Shown here: positions 7,815-16,218 of the stretch, in pieces
Layout: the number at the start of each line of letters is the position of its first letter
Numbering within the stretch: the first letter of the stretch is position 1
NCBI RefSeq assembly: GCF_002261355.1
Contig: NZ_NEVU01000001.1
Span: forward strand, 372,001-436,000
Length of the DNA: 64,000 nucleotides
Reading direction: 5' to 3'
From: Bordetella genomosp. 12
GTDB taxonomy: Bacteria > Pseudomonadota > Gammaproteobacteria > Burkholderiales > Burkholderiaceae_B
The notes under the pieces: model-generated
Told to the model about the DNA's origin: nothing
Seen by the model: only the letters and a program-made list of their open reading frames with translations
Database searches by the model: none
Translations under genes and position numbers: made by a program

Positions 7815-8402
7815 TCAGGCCGCTCGGGCCAAGCGGTGGATGGCTGCCTGGGCGATCGTCTGGAAAGCCTGGGGATCGTTCAGGGCGCGGGCCGTGAGCA
7901 TGGCGCCGTGCACCGTCGCCATGAAGGTCTGGGCTTCGATCGCGGCGCTGTCGCGCAAGACGATGCTGCCGCCAGCCGCGCCGGCGTCGAGCACGCGCGC
8001 GAGCCACCCGCTCAGATCCTCGAAATAGCCGCGCACCTCGCTGGCGATTTCAGGCGGAATCATGGTCTGCTCGGCGGCCAGCATGGCGCAGATGCACATC
8101 GACTGGCTCCCTTCGCGGATGCACTTGGCCCAGTAGTCGGTGTAGGCCGTCAGGCGCGCCAGGGGGTCGGTGACGTGGCTGTCGAGCGCCGCCAGACCGC
8201 TGCGCGCCTGCTGCCGATGCTGGTTGACGACGGTCAGCACCAGATCCGCCTTGCTGGGAAAGTGGTGGTGGATACTGGGTTTGCCGATATGCACTCGTTT
8301 GGAGACATCGGCATAGCTAAAGCCGTGATAGCCGCCCTCGGCCAGCAATTGCTTGGCGTGATCCACGATTTCGGCGGCGCGGGGAGACAGTTCGGTAGGC
8401 AT
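7815..8402 (-). CDS. TetR-family transcriptional regulator
   Basis: A 195-residue repressor when started at ATG 8402 (MPTELSPRAAEIVDHAKQ); the open frame extends 27 codons upstream, across the operator, and that part is not protein-like. The N-terminal TetR helix-turn-helix is clear at about residues 25-55 (GFSYADVSKRVHIGKPSIHHHFPSK). The C-terminal ligand domain contains SMCICAMLAAEQ, a Cys-bearing helix seen in several AcrR/NemR-like members. A 15-bp element just upstream of its start recurs upstream of the next gene, indicating autoregulation plus control of that gene. The inducer is unknown. Confidence 0.9.
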   Translation of the reverse strand: MPTELSPRAAEIVDHAKQLLAEGGYHGFSYADVSKRVHIGKPSIHHHFPSKADLVLTVVNQHRQQARSGLAALDSHVTDPLARLTAYTDYWAKCIREGSQSMCICAMLAAEQTMIPPEIASEVRGYFEDLSGWLARVLDAGAAGGSIVLRDSAAIEAQTFMATVHGAMLTARALNDPQAFQTIAQAAIHRLARAA

Positions 8403-8459
8403 GGCAAGCTGGGATGTGAACAAGGAGCCGCCGGCAGTCCGGTGCTTGGCTGCCAATCT

Positions 8460-8474
8460 ACTAGTTGGTCGGTT
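8460..8474 (-). promoter_or_regulatory. TetR operator copy 2 (regulator promoter)
   Basis: Exact second copy of ACTAGTTGGTCGGTT, 58 bp ahead of the regulator start on the minus strand. Distance to start and orientation match copy 1 (57 bp), a strong sign of a shared promoter-operator layout. Confidence 0.7.
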
Positions 8475-8517
8475 GCTTGTCAAGACCGGCCGGACGCCGC
8501 CGGCGGGCGGCGGGGCC

Positions 8518-9039
8518 TTAGCGTTGTTCGGTGTACTTGAGCTCGCTCAGGTCGTAACCCTGGCTTTTGGCGATGGCCAAGGCCTGTTGCAGCGTCTCGG
8601 GCGGCAGCGTGGGGGTCCGGGCCAGAATCCACAAATGCTTGCGGTCTGGCTCACCCACGACGGCCCAGCGGTAGTCGGGATCCAGGCCGATGACCCAGTA
8701 ATCCCCCTTGAAGGGCTTGAAGAAAGAAACTTCGAGTTTGGCGTTACCGCTACCTTCGACGACCGTGGCGGTGCCGGAGGCGCTGTCGATGTCGCCGTTC
8801 TTGTCGCGGCAACGGTTGGTCACGCCGACCGTGCCATCGGCATTGCGGGTGTATTCAGCCGTCGTGTCGCCGACGCAATTGCGCTGAAAGAACATCGGCA
8901 AATGCGCGATCTCGTACCAGCGCCCCGCGTAGCGGGCCAGATCGACCTGCTCGACGGCGCGCACCGCGGGGGTCTGGCTCCACGCCGCCCAGGGCGTGGC
9001 GGCGAGCACGGCCAGGCTAAGCAACATCAGGCGGCGCAT
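8518..9039 (-). CDS. blc: Bacterial lipocalin (Blc-like), periplasmic
   Basis: A 173-residue lipocalin with the family signature GRWYEIAHLP near residues 40-49 and the downstream strand motifs YWVIGLDPDYRWAVVGEP and LWILARTP. Lipocalins bind fatty acids or lysophospholipids and act in envelope maintenance. Unlike E. coli Blc there is no lipobox cysteine; the signal peptide (ending near AWSQ) suggests a soluble periplasmic protein. It is the last gene of a likely minus-strand run (hydrolase, gshA, lipocalin) with a 36-bp gap after gshA. The symbol is by similarity to the family. Confidence 0.88.
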   Translation of the reverse strand: MRRLMLLSLAVLAATPWAAWSQTPAVRAVEQVDLARYAGRWYEIAHLPMFFQRNCVGDTTAEYTRNADGTVGVTNRCRDKNGDIDSASGTATVVEGSGNAKLEVSFFKPFKGDYWVIGLDPDYRWAVVGEPDRKHLWILARTPTLPPETLQQALAIAKSQGYDLSELKYTEQR

Positions 9040-9075
9040 GCGAACTCTCCTGCAAGGGCGGCCGCCTGAGGCGCT

Positions 9076-10662
9076 TCAGTTGGCGTCGCGGGCCGGCAGC
9101 GGGTTTTTCAGGGCGGCGTGATAGCGCGCCACATAGGTGTCAAAGTCTACCGTATCGGACTGCTCGATCTTGTGTTGCTGCGCCTGCGACGCCGCCGCCG
9201 CCTGGGCATAGGCGCTGGCTTGCTCAGCCGGCAGGGGCTGCGCGCGCAGGGTCTGCGCGTGGCCTTGGCTTTGCGCCAGCGTGTAGTCCTGGAAGGACAG
9301 GCCGCTGGTGCGCAACTCGGCCAGCACCCGGGCCGAGGGCGTCAGATCGGGGTTGCGCAGTTTGGCGCGTTGCTGTTCGACGGCTTCGGCGTAGGCCTGG
9401 CCTCCCAGGGCCTGGTCGTACAGCGCGGCGTAGTGCGAGATGTCGTCGAGCAGCGCTTCTCCCCATTGCGCCAGACCGATGGCCTGGCCATCGCGGTCCA
9501 GCATCAGGCCCGGCTTGCGGCCTTCCTTGACCACCGTGGCGAAGTTGTCGGCGCTGCGCTGACAGTAGCCCTGCTGGGAGAAGAAGGGGCTTTCCGAGAC
9601 CGCACAGAACAGCAGGAAAGCATCCACGAAGCGCGCCGTCTGGGCCGACAGGCCGGTCGGCTCGTGCGGATCGATGTCCAGACAACGGACTTCGACGTAC
9701 TGCACGCCGCGTTCGGCCAGCGCCGTGATCGGCCGTTCGCCGCGCCCGGTGGCGCGCTTGGGGCGAATGCTGGAGTAGTACTCGTTTTCGATCTGCAGCA
9801 CATTGGTGTTGAGCTGGATCCATTCGCCGTCGCGATGCGTGCCCATGGCCTGGTAGGCCGGCCACGGTTGGGTGACGGCCTCGTAGAGGCGCCCGAGGAA
9901 GGTGCTCAGGTCGTTGTAGCAAAGCTTGAGCTGAGCCTGGGCCTTATTCTGGTAACCCAGGTCGCTCATGCGCAGGCTGGTGGCGTACGGCAGGTATAGC
10001 GTGTCCGGCCCGAGTTGCTGCAAGGGATGCTCGCGTCCGCTCATGAAGGCGCTCGACAGCGCCGGCGCCGCGCCGAACAAATACATCAGCAACCAGGAAT
10101 AGCGCGTGAAATTGCGGATCAGGGCGATGTAGCCGCGCGAACGGCTTTCCTGCAGCGAGGCGGCGCCCGGCTCGATGACGGGCCAGAGCGCCTCGGGCAG
10201 GGAGAAGTTGTAGTGCACGCCCGCGATGCATTGCATGGTCTTGCCATAGCGCGCGGCCAGCCCGCGGCGGTAGACATGCTTGAGCATGGCGGTATTCGAC
10301 TTGCCATACCAGGCGATGGGAATCTCGGCTTCGGGCGGCAGGCGCGCCGGCATCGATTGATTCCAGATGAACTCGCCGTCCAGGACGCTGTAGACGAAAC
10401 GGTGCGTGTCGCGCAGTTCGTCGAGCAAGGCTTCCACGCTGGTGTGCGTGCCGGTGATGAGTTCGAGCAGGGCCTCGGAGTAGTCGGTCGTGACCTGCTC
10501 GTTGGTCAGCGCCGAGCCCAGGCCGCTGGGATGGGGCGTGCGCGCCAATGCGCCTTGGGCGTCCACCCGCAGGCCCTCTTTCTCGACACCGCGCAGGGTT
10601 TGCGCCAGCAAATCGAGATGAGCCTGAACCAGGGCAAAGCGCGGGTTGGAATGTGCTGTCAC
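9076..10662 (-). CDS. gshA: Glutamate-cysteine ligase, E. coli type
   Basis: A 528-residue enzyme of the class I glutamate-cysteine ligase family (E. coli GshA is 518). It joins glutamate and cysteine with ATP, the first and rate-limiting step of glutathione synthesis in the cytoplasm. Diagnostic stretches are GVEKEGLRVDAQG near residue 25, TTDYSEALLELITG, the long conserved core with YVEVRCLDIDP near residue 325, and GEALLDDI. No gshB lies nearby in the window. The gene is preceded by an alpha/beta hydrolase (37-bp gap) and followed by the lipocalin, all minus strand. Confidence 0.97.
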   Translation of the reverse strand: MTAHSNPRFALVQAHLDLLAQTLRGVEKEGLRVDAQGALARTPHPSGLGSALTNEQVTTDYSEALLELITGTHTSVEALLDELRDTHRFVYSVLDGEFIWNQSMPARLPPEAEIPIAWYGKSNTAMLKHVYRRGLAARYGKTMQCIAGVHYNFSLPEALWPVIEPGAASLQESRSRGYIALIRNFTRYSWLLMYLFGAAPALSSAFMSGREHPLQQLGPDTLYLPYATSLRMSDLGYQNKAQAQLKLCYNDLSTFLGRLYEAVTQPWPAYQAMGTHRDGEWIQLNTNVLQIENEYYSSIRPKRATGRGERPITALAERGVQYVEVRCLDIDPHEPTGLSAQTARFVDAFLLFCAVSESPFFSQQGYCQRSADNFATVVKEGRKPGLMLDRDGQAIGLAQWGEALLDDISHYAALYDQALGGQAYAEAVEQQRAKLRNPDLTPSARVLAELRTSGLSFQDYTLAQSQGHAQTLRAQPLPAEQASAYAQAAAASQAQQHKIEQSDTVDFDTYVARYHAALKNPLPARDAN

Positions 10663-10699
10663 GGCGATGAATTTGGGTTATCGAGCGGAGATTTTACGT

Positions 10700-11620
10700 T
10701 CAGAGCGCGCGGGGCGCCGAATTTGGCCCCGTGCGGTCTAGGGAAATCTGCCGGCCGTCGAGCCAGGCGGCCAGGTCAGCATAGACCGGATCGGCGTAGT
10801 CGGCACGTTCGTTGAACAGTTCGTGCCAGGCGCGGGGGTACCAGCGCAGGGTCAACAGCCCGGCGGGGGCGCGCTGGGCGAACAGCCGGCTGCCGGCCGG
10901 CGCCACGACGCGGTCATCGCCGGCGACCAGCAAAAGCGTGGGCAGCGGCAGGCGCGGCGCGGCCGCCATGACCAGCGGCACGGAGGCGTCGATGAAGCCG
11001 GCCAAGCGACCGGTGATGCAGCGGCGCGCCAGGGGATCGCGCCGGAAAGCCTGCACCACGGCCCGATCATGGGAGATCCGCGCGGGCGCCAGGGGATAGG
11101 CCAGGGCGGCGTCGGGCCAACGGCCGGCGATACGGCGCAGCGGTGGCAGCAGCCACCCCGGCATGCGCAGCGCCAGCGGCGGGCTGGACAGTACCAGGCC
11201 GCTGATCGCCGGGCCGGCCTGCAAGGCCAGACGCAGGGCCACCAGCGCGCCCAGGCTGTGGCCGATGAGCAAAGGCCGTTGGCCGGTCTCGGCCGCGAAG
11301 GCGGCGATCTGCCCGGCCGCGTCGCGGACCAGATCATCGCGTTCGCGCAAACCGGCCGGCGGCCCGCCCGAGCGTCCGTGGCCGCGATGGTCGTGCGCGC
11401 CCACCAGCCAGCCGCGCGCATTGAGCCAGCGGGCCAGGCGTTCATGGCGGGCGGCATGCTCGCCCAATCCGTGCAACAGGTAGGCCGCCGCGGCGGGTTG
11501 CGCAGCGCGCGCGGGCCAACGGTAACGCGCCAGCGGCGTGCCGTCGTCGGCCAAGGCAGGGTCAAGCAAAATAGGCGACAATTCCCAACTTCCTTGCAGG
11601 AGCGGGCTGCCGGTGGGCAT
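10700..11620 (-). CDS. Alpha/beta hydrolase, monoacylglycerol-lipase-like
   Basis: A 306-residue alpha/beta hydrolase of the Hydrolase_4 / lysophospholipase group. The oxyanion region LLHGLGEHAARHERLA, the HDHRGHGRSGG strand and the nucleophile elbow GHSLGALVA are all visible, and the catalytic His lies in WHELFNE near the C-terminus. There is no signal peptide, so it is cytoplasmic. The likely substrates are acylglycerols or lysophospholipids, inferred from the family. It lies upstream of gshA on the same strand and is divergent from the lipoprotein gene at 11654. Confidence 0.88.
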   Translation of the reverse strand: MPTGSPLLQGSWELSPILLDPALADDGTPLARYRWPARAAQPAAAAYLLHGLGEHAARHERLARWLNARGWLVGAHDHRGHGRSGGPPAGLRERDDLVRDAAGQIAAFAAETGQRPLLIGHSLGALVALRLALQAGPAISGLVLSSPPLALRMPGWLLPPLRRIAGRWPDAALAYPLAPARISHDRAVVQAFRRDPLARRCITGRLAGFIDASVPLVMAAAPRLPLPTLLLVAGDDRVVAPAGSRLFAQRAPAGLLTLRWYPRAWHELFNERADYADPVYADLAAWLDGRQISLDRTGPNSAPRAL

Positions 11621-11653
11621 CCGCGTTTCGCCATTTCAGCGCGCTTTCATTGC

Positions 11654-12160
11654 ATGCTCAAGAAACTCATCCTGATGGCCGCCTGCGTCCTGCTGGCCGC
11701 GTGTTCTCCACGTTATGACTGGCGCGAACTGGACGTGGCCGACGGCCGCCTGCGGGCGGCTTTTCCGGCCAAAGTGCAGACCGATAGCCGGGATCTCGTT
11801 CTGGCCGGGCAGGCCCTGCGTTTTTCGCTGACCTCCGCCCGGGTCGAGGGCGCGGTCTTCGCGGTGGGCTATGCGCATCTGCCTGAAGCCTTGCGGGGCC
11901 AGCCCGCCGCGCGCGCGCTGGGCGAGGCGCTCAGGCGCGGCCTGTACGCCAACTTCGGGGCGGATCCGCCCGATGCCGCGTTCGTCGATGGCGCGGAGAT
12001 CGAGATTCACGCCGGCGCCGGGCAGCCCGATGCCTGGCTGGTGGCCAGGATCTGGGTGACGCCCGGCATGTTGATCGAGGTCATGGCCACGGGCAGCAGC
12101 CGCTCGCTGTCGCCCGAGCACGCCCGCGAGTTTCTGCGCTCGGCGCAGTTGCGCCCCTGA
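11654..12160 (+). CDS. Small predicted lipoprotein
   Basis: A 168-residue protein with a clear lipoprotein signal (MLKKLILMAACVLLAACSPR, lipid-modified Cys17). Asp is absent at +2 (Ser-Pro follows), so sorting to the outer membrane would be predicted. The mature part (WRELDVADGRLRAAFPAK, then an alpha/beta pattern) is reminiscent of small conserved hypothetical lipoproteins, but I cannot name a family. The start is the ATG that gives the lipobox; the frame is open far upstream without protein character. It sits divergent to the hydrolase and 51 bp before the AEC transporter. Confidence 0.82.
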   Translation: MLKKLILMAACVLLAACSPRYDWRELDVADGRLRAAFPAKVQTDSRDLVLAGQALRFSLTSARVEGAVFAVGYAHLPEALRGQPAARALGEALRRGLYANFGADPPDAAFVDGAEIEIHAGAGQPDAWLVARIWVTPGMLIEVMATGSSRSLSPEHAREFLRSAQLRP

Positions 12161-12211
12161 ATGCCGTGGCGGAATCCTCCGCCGCGGGTGGTTTGAGAGA
12201 ACAGGTTTGCC

Positions 12212-13105
12212 ATGTTTGCCGTCGTGCAGTTCTATTTTTCCGCCGTGATGATGTTGATGCCCCTGCTGGCGTGCGTGGGCATAGGCGTGTTCTGGGGCAA
12301 GCGCGACTATCCCTTCGGGGGCACTTTCGTGACCATGCTGGTCACTTCCGTCACCACGCCGGCGCTGGTGTTCCACACCTTTGTGACCACCAAGCTGGAC
12401 GACCGTGCGTTGGGCGACATCACCCTGGCCTCACTGCTGGCGCTGTTGTTATGCGCGCTGGTGTGCGCCGCCCTGCTGCGCGTGAGCGGCCTGCCGGTGC
12501 GCAAGCTGCTGCCCACGGCCTTTCTGCCCAATGCGGGCAATCTCGGCCTGCCGGTCTCGCAACTGGCCTTCGGTGACGTGGGGCTGTCGGCGGCCGTGGC
12601 CTTTTTCGCCATCAACTCCTTTGTGATGCACACGGTGGGCGTGCGCATCCTGCCCGGCGTGGCCACGCGCGGCGGCTGGCGCAGCCCGGTCTTGCTGGCG
12701 TCGGTGATCGCGGTCGCGTGGCGTTACAGCGGCGTGCCGGTGCCGGCCTGGATCATCGAGACGGCCCGCATGCTGGGCGGGGTGACGGTGCCGCTCATGC
12801 TGCTGAGCCTGGGTCACGCGCTGGCCTTGATTCCCTCGGGCGGCTTGCGCGTGGGGGCGGGGCTGGGGGTGATGCGGCTGGTGGTGGGCGTGCTGGTGGG
12901 CTTGGCCGTGGTCTGGGCATTGGGGCTGGAAAGCCCCTTGGCCGGTTCGCTGGTGCTGCAGATGGCCATGCCCTGCGCGGTGGTCAGTTATATGTACGCG
13001 CGCCGTTACACCGATATGGGCGACACCGCGGCCGGCGCCGTACTGGTGTCGACGGTCTTGTTTCTGCTGATTGCCCCCGCGCTGCTGTGGTTCACGCGGC
13101 ATTGA
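12212..13105 (+). CDS. AEC-family (auxin efflux carrier type) transporter
   Basis: A 297-residue inner-membrane protein with about nine to ten hydrophobic segments. The family features are an N-terminal bundle with SVTTPALVFHTFVTTKLDD, the mid-chain NAGNLGLPVSQLAFG motif (conserved Asn-x-x-Asn-x-G-x-P) and a C-terminal bundle ending MPCAVVSYMYARRYTDMG. Bacterial AEC proteins move small carboxylates such as malate or malonate; the substrate here is not known. Its neighbour on the opposite strand is an Ldh-type 2-hydroxyacid dehydrogenase, which would fit carboxylate metabolism, but the genes converge and are not one operon. Confidence 0.9.
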   Translation: MFAVVQFYFSAVMMLMPLLACVGIGVFWGKRDYPFGGTFVTMLVTSVTTPALVFHTFVTTKLDDRALGDITLASLLALLLCALVCAALLRVSGLPVRKLLPTAFLPNAGNLGLPVSQLAFGDVGLSAAVAFFAINSFVMHTVGVRILPGVATRGGWRSPVLLASVIAVAWRYSGVPVPAWIIETARMLGGVTVPLMLLSLGHALALIPSGGLRVGAGLGVMRLVVGVLVGLAVVWALGLESPLAGSLVLQMAMPCAVVSYMYARRYTDMGDTAAGAVLVSTVLFLLIAPALLWFTRH

Positions 13106-13119
13106 GGCCGCCCCACGCC

Positions 13120-14127
13120 TCAGCTTGCGCCGCACATGCCGCGCAGTTCCGCGAGCAGGGCGTCGGGGATGTCCACGCCGTGTTTGAGCGCCTCTTTGCG
13201 CAACTCCCTGCGGCGCTGCCCGGGCAGGCGCACGCCGTCGTCGGCCAGCATGGCTTCGATCAGGGTCTCGACGCGCTCCAGATAGCTTTCGCGGCCGGCC
13301 AGCGCTTGCGGGTCGATCAGTAAAAACGCCTGGCCCAGCCGCGCCCGGCCGCCTTCGTTGCCGAAAAAGGATTCGGTCTCGAAGCCGAATTGCGAGCCGG
13401 TCAGCGCCACCACCAGGAGTTCGACCATCATGGCCAGCATGGCGCCCTTGACGCCGCCGGCGGGCAACATGCTGCCCGCCAGGCCGGCCTTGGGGTCGGT
13501 GGTGGGCTGGCCTTCGGCATCCAGCGCCCAGCCCGGCGGGATGGGCTTGCCATCGCGCGCGGCGATCATGAGCTTGCCGCGCGCGGCCTGCGCCAAGGAC
13601 AGGTCCATGAGCAGGGGCGCGCCGCGCCGGCGCGGAAAGACCGCCGCGATCGGGTTGGTGCCGAATAGCGGCCGCTTGCCGCCCCAGGCGGGCATGGCCG
13701 CCGGTGAGTTGCTCAGCGCCAGGCCGACCAGCCCGGCCTCGGCCACGGCCTCCAGATGGTAGGCGGCCGCGCCGAAATGATGGCTGTTGCCGACGCCGAT
13801 GAACGCCACCCCGTGCTCGCCCGCCCGCCGGATGCCCTCGGCGATGGCCATGGCGCAGGCGGGATAGGCCAGGCCCGAGCCGGCGTCGATCAGCGCCGCG
13901 CCGCCTTTATGGTGCACCAGGCGCGGCTCGGCGCTGCCCACGGCGCGGCCGGCGCGCAGATGGCCGGCATAGGCGGCCACCCGCGATACGCCATGCGAGG
14001 TCAGGCCCTGGCTGTCGGCGTAGACCAGGGCGCTGGCCGTGGCCTGGGCCATGGCGGGCGTGGCGCCGGCGGCCACCAGCGAGGCGGCGGCCAGCAACTG
14101 CAATTCGTCGAGATAGACATGGGCCAT
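13120..14127 (-). CDS. Malate/L-lactate dehydrogenase (Ldh_2) family oxidoreductase
   Basis: A 335-residue NAD(P)-dependent dehydrogenase of the Ldh_2 family (malate, ureidoglycolate, sulfolactate and related dehydrogenases). ATG 14127 begins MAHVYLDELQLLAAASL. The conserved SHG (residue about 61) and GNSHHFGAAAYH stretch with its catalytic His pair, FGTNPIAAVFP and LLMDLSLA are present, and the C-terminal half carries KGAMLAMMVELLV. The exact substrate cannot be read from sequence. A second, divergent family member lies at 32993-34051. It converges with the AEC transporter and is divergent from metX. Confidence 0.88.
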   Translation of the reverse strand: MAHVYLDELQLLAAASLVAAGATPAMAQATASALVYADSQGLTSHGVSRVAAYAGHLRAGRAVGSAEPRLVHHKGGAALIDAGSGLAYPACAMAIAEGIRRAGEHGVAFIGVGNSHHFGAAAYHLEAVAEAGLVGLALSNSPAAMPAWGGKRPLFGTNPIAAVFPRRRGAPLLMDLSLAQAARGKLMIAARDGKPIPPGWALDAEGQPTTDPKAGLAGSMLPAGGVKGAMLAMMVELLVVALTGSQFGFETESFFGNEGGRARLGQAFLLIDPQALAGRESYLERVETLIEAMLADDGVRLPGQRRRELRKEALKHGVDIPDALLAELRGMCGAS

Positions 14128-14219
14128 GATGTGATTTCCAGAAGGGTGACGGCGGCGTGGGCGCCGTGTTACCGGCATCCTGCCACGATGCAGGAATGTG
14201 CGCATCTGCGCGCTGCCAA

Positions 14220-14248
14220 TTGGGCCCTTGGCCACGCGGTGCTAGAAT
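14220..14248 (+). promoter_or_regulatory. Sigma-70-type promoter of metXW
   Basis: TTGGGC (14220-14225), a 17-bp spacer and TAGAAT (14243-14248). Transcription would begin around 14255, just before the riboswitch aptamer. Confidence 0.6.
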
Positions 14249-14261
14249 GTCTCGCACATTG

Positions 14262-14319
14262 TCGGCGCCGATTTGCCTGATCCGCTTGCGGGCGCCTCTT
14301 ATAAATCCAGCTAAAGAGG
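14262..14319 (+). ncRNA. SAM-II (SAM-alpha) riboswitch controlling metXW
   Basis: A leader RNA between the promoter and metX has the hallmarks of the SAM-II class in order: P1 5' strand GGCGCC (14264-14269) followed by GATTT; the GCTTGC segment (14284-14289); P1 3' strand GGCGCC (14291-14296); TAAAT (14302-14306); and AGCTAAAGAGG (14309-14319). In this class the H-type pseudoknot forms on S-adenosylmethionine binding and sequesters the AGAGG Shine-Dalgarno, which here lies 9-10 bases before the metX ATG. SAM-rich cells would thus block translation. Identification is by motif order and position. Confidence 0.92.
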
Positions 14320-14328
14320 TCTGTCTGC

Positions 14329-15552
14329 ATGACTAGCCCTGCTATTGCTGCGGCCAACGCCGCACCGTCCGAAACCCTGCATTCCGTCGGGGTCGTCTCT
14401 CCTGTCTTTTTGCGCTTTGACGAGCCGCTGCCGCTTGCCAGCGGCCAGTCGCTGCACGCCTACGAGCTGGCCGTCGAAACCTATGGCACGCTCAATGCCG
14501 AGCGCAGCAACGCGGTGCTCATCTGCCACGCCTTGAACGCCTCGCACCACGTCGCCGGTATCGCGGCCGACAACCCCAAGGATGTCGGCTGGTGGGACAA
14601 CATGGTGGGCTCCGGCAAGCCGGTGGACACCAATGTGTTTTTCGTCATCGGCGTGAACAACCTGGGCTCTTGCTTCGGCTCGACCGGCCCGGCCAGCCTC
14701 AATCCGGAGACGGGCCAGCCCTGGGGCGCGGCCTTTCCCGTGCTGACGGTCGAAGACTGGGTGCGCGCCCAGGCGCGCGTGGCCGATCATTTCGGCATCG
14801 AACGCTTTGCCGCCGTCATGGGCGGTTCGCTGGGAGGCATGCAGGCGCTGAGCTGGTCGCTGACCTTGCCGCAGCGCGTGGCCCATTGCGTGGTCATCGC
14901 CAGTACGCCGCGCCTGTCGGCCCAGAACATCGGCTTCAATGAGGTGGCGCGCCGCGCCATCATCACCGATCCGGATTTCCACGGCGGCGACTATTACGCG
15001 CACAACACCGTCCCGCGCCGCGGCCTGGCCGTGGCGCGCATGCTCGGCCACATCACCTATCTGTCCGATGACGACATGGCCGAGAAGTTCGGCCGCACCC
15101 AGCGCGAACCCGCCGAAAACGGCGCGTACCGCTACGGGTACGACGTCGAGTTTGAGGTGGAATCCTATCTGCGTTATCAGGGCGAAAAGTTTTCGCGCTA
15201 TTTCGACGCCAACACCTATCTGTTGATCACCCGCGCGCTGGATTACTTCGATCCGGCGCGCGATACCGGCGGCGATCTGGCGCGCGCGCTGGCGCCGGCC
15301 ACCGCCGACTTCCTGCTGGTGTCGTTCACCACGGATTGGCGCTTTCCGCCCGAGCGCTCGCGCGAACTGGTTCGGGGCCTGCTGAAAAATGGCAGCCCGG
15401 TGACCTACGCCGAAATCGATGCGCCGCACGGCCATGACGCCTTCCTGCTCGAGGATGCGCGCTACCACGCCGTGGTCAGAGGCTATTACGAGCGCATCGC
15501 CCGCAGTCTGGGGCTGCAGTCCCAGCCATCCGCCGAGGAATGCCTGGCATGA
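14329..15552 (+). CDS. metX: Homoserine O-acyltransferase (MetX)
   Basis: A 407-residue alpha/beta-hydrolase-fold acyltransferase that activates homoserine for methionine synthesis. The nucleophile elbow [10 protein letters not shown] (about residues 164-173) and C-terminal catalytic HGHDAFLLE are present, as are the N-terminal [12 protein letters not shown] and [12 protein letters not shown] stretches. Proteobacterial MetX proteins paired with MetW often use succinyl-CoA rather than acetyl-CoA, so acyl specificity is left open. A SAM-II riboswitch covers its ribosome-binding site. The stop overlaps the metW start (ATGA), giving translational coupling. Confidence 0.97.
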   Translation: MTSPAIAAANAAPSETLHSVGVVSPVFLRFDEPLPLASGQSLHAYELAVETYGTLNAERSNAVLICHALNASHHVAGIAADNPKDVGWWDNMVGSGKPVDTNVFFVIGVNNLGSCFGSTGPASLNPETGQPWGAAFPVLTVEDWVRAQARVADHFGIERFAAVMGGSLGGMQALSWSLTLPQRVAHCVVIASTPRLSAQNIGFNEVARRAIITDPDFHGGDYYAHNTVPRRGLAVARMLGHITYLSDDDMAEKFGRTQREPAENGAYRYGYDVEFEVESYLRYQGEKFSRYFDANTYLLITRALDYFDPARDTGGDLARALAPATADFLLVSFTTDWRFPPERSRELVRGLLKNGSPVTYAEIDAPHGHDAFLLEDARYHAVVRGYYERIARSLGLQSQPSAEECLA

Positions 15553-16160
15553 GTCCTGCCCAGAACCCTGTCGCGCCGTTGGCGCTGCGCCCCGACCTTG
15601 AACGCATCGCCAGCTGGATCGCGCCCGCTTCGCGGGTGCTGGATCTGGGCTGCGGCGACGGTGCCCTGTTGGCCTATCTGCGCGATCACCGTCAGGTGCG
15701 GGGCGCCGGTGTCGAAATCGACGATGAGCGCGTCATCGCCTGCGTGCGGCGCGGCGTCGAAGTCATCCAGCAGAACCTCGAAGAGGGCCTGGCCATGTTC
15801 GACGACAAGCAGTTCGAGACCGTGGTGCTGTCGCAGACCTTGCAGTCGGTGCATCGCACCGAGCACATCCTGCGCGAAATGGCGCGGGTGTCGCGTTTCG
15901 GCATCGTCTCGTTTCCGAATTTCGGCTATTGGCCGCATGGCTGGTCGATTCTGCGCGGCCGCATGCCGGTCACCGGCCAGATGCCGTATCAGTGGTACAA
16001 CACGCCCAACATTCACCTCTGCACCCTCAAGGACTTTGAGGATCTGGCGCGCGATGTCGGCGTGCGCATCCTGGAGCGGGCCACGTTCAACGATGAGCAC
16101 GAGGTCAGGTTCCTGCCGAGCTGGCGCAGCACGCTGGCGGTGTATCGATTCGAGGCTTAG
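15549..16160 (+). CDS. metW: Methionine biosynthesis protein MetW
   Basis: A 203-residue class I methyltransferase-fold protein that pairs with MetX and is needed for its full activity in several proteobacteria. The SAM-binding motif [15 protein letters not shown] lies near residues 30-44, with [12 protein letters not shown] and the family block [11 protein letters not shown] and [15 protein letters not shown] after it. The ATG overlaps the metX stop by four bases (15549-15552), so the pair shares the upstream riboswitch. No other methionine genes follow directly. Confidence 0.96.
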   Translation: MSPAQNPVAPLALRPDLERIASWIAPASRVLDLGCGDGALLAYLRDHRQVRGAGVEIDDERVIACVRRGVEVIQQNLEEGLAMFDDKQFETVVLSQTLQSVHRTEHILREMARVSRFGIVSFPNFGYWPHGWSILRGRMPVTGQMPYQWYNTPNIHLCTLKDFEDLARDVGVRILERATFNDEHEVRFLPSWRSTLAVYRFEA

Positions 16161-16218
16161 GTTTTAATATCCCACCTTGCCTTGATATTGGCCCGCCCGC
16201 GGGCCGCAGCCGTGGAGA

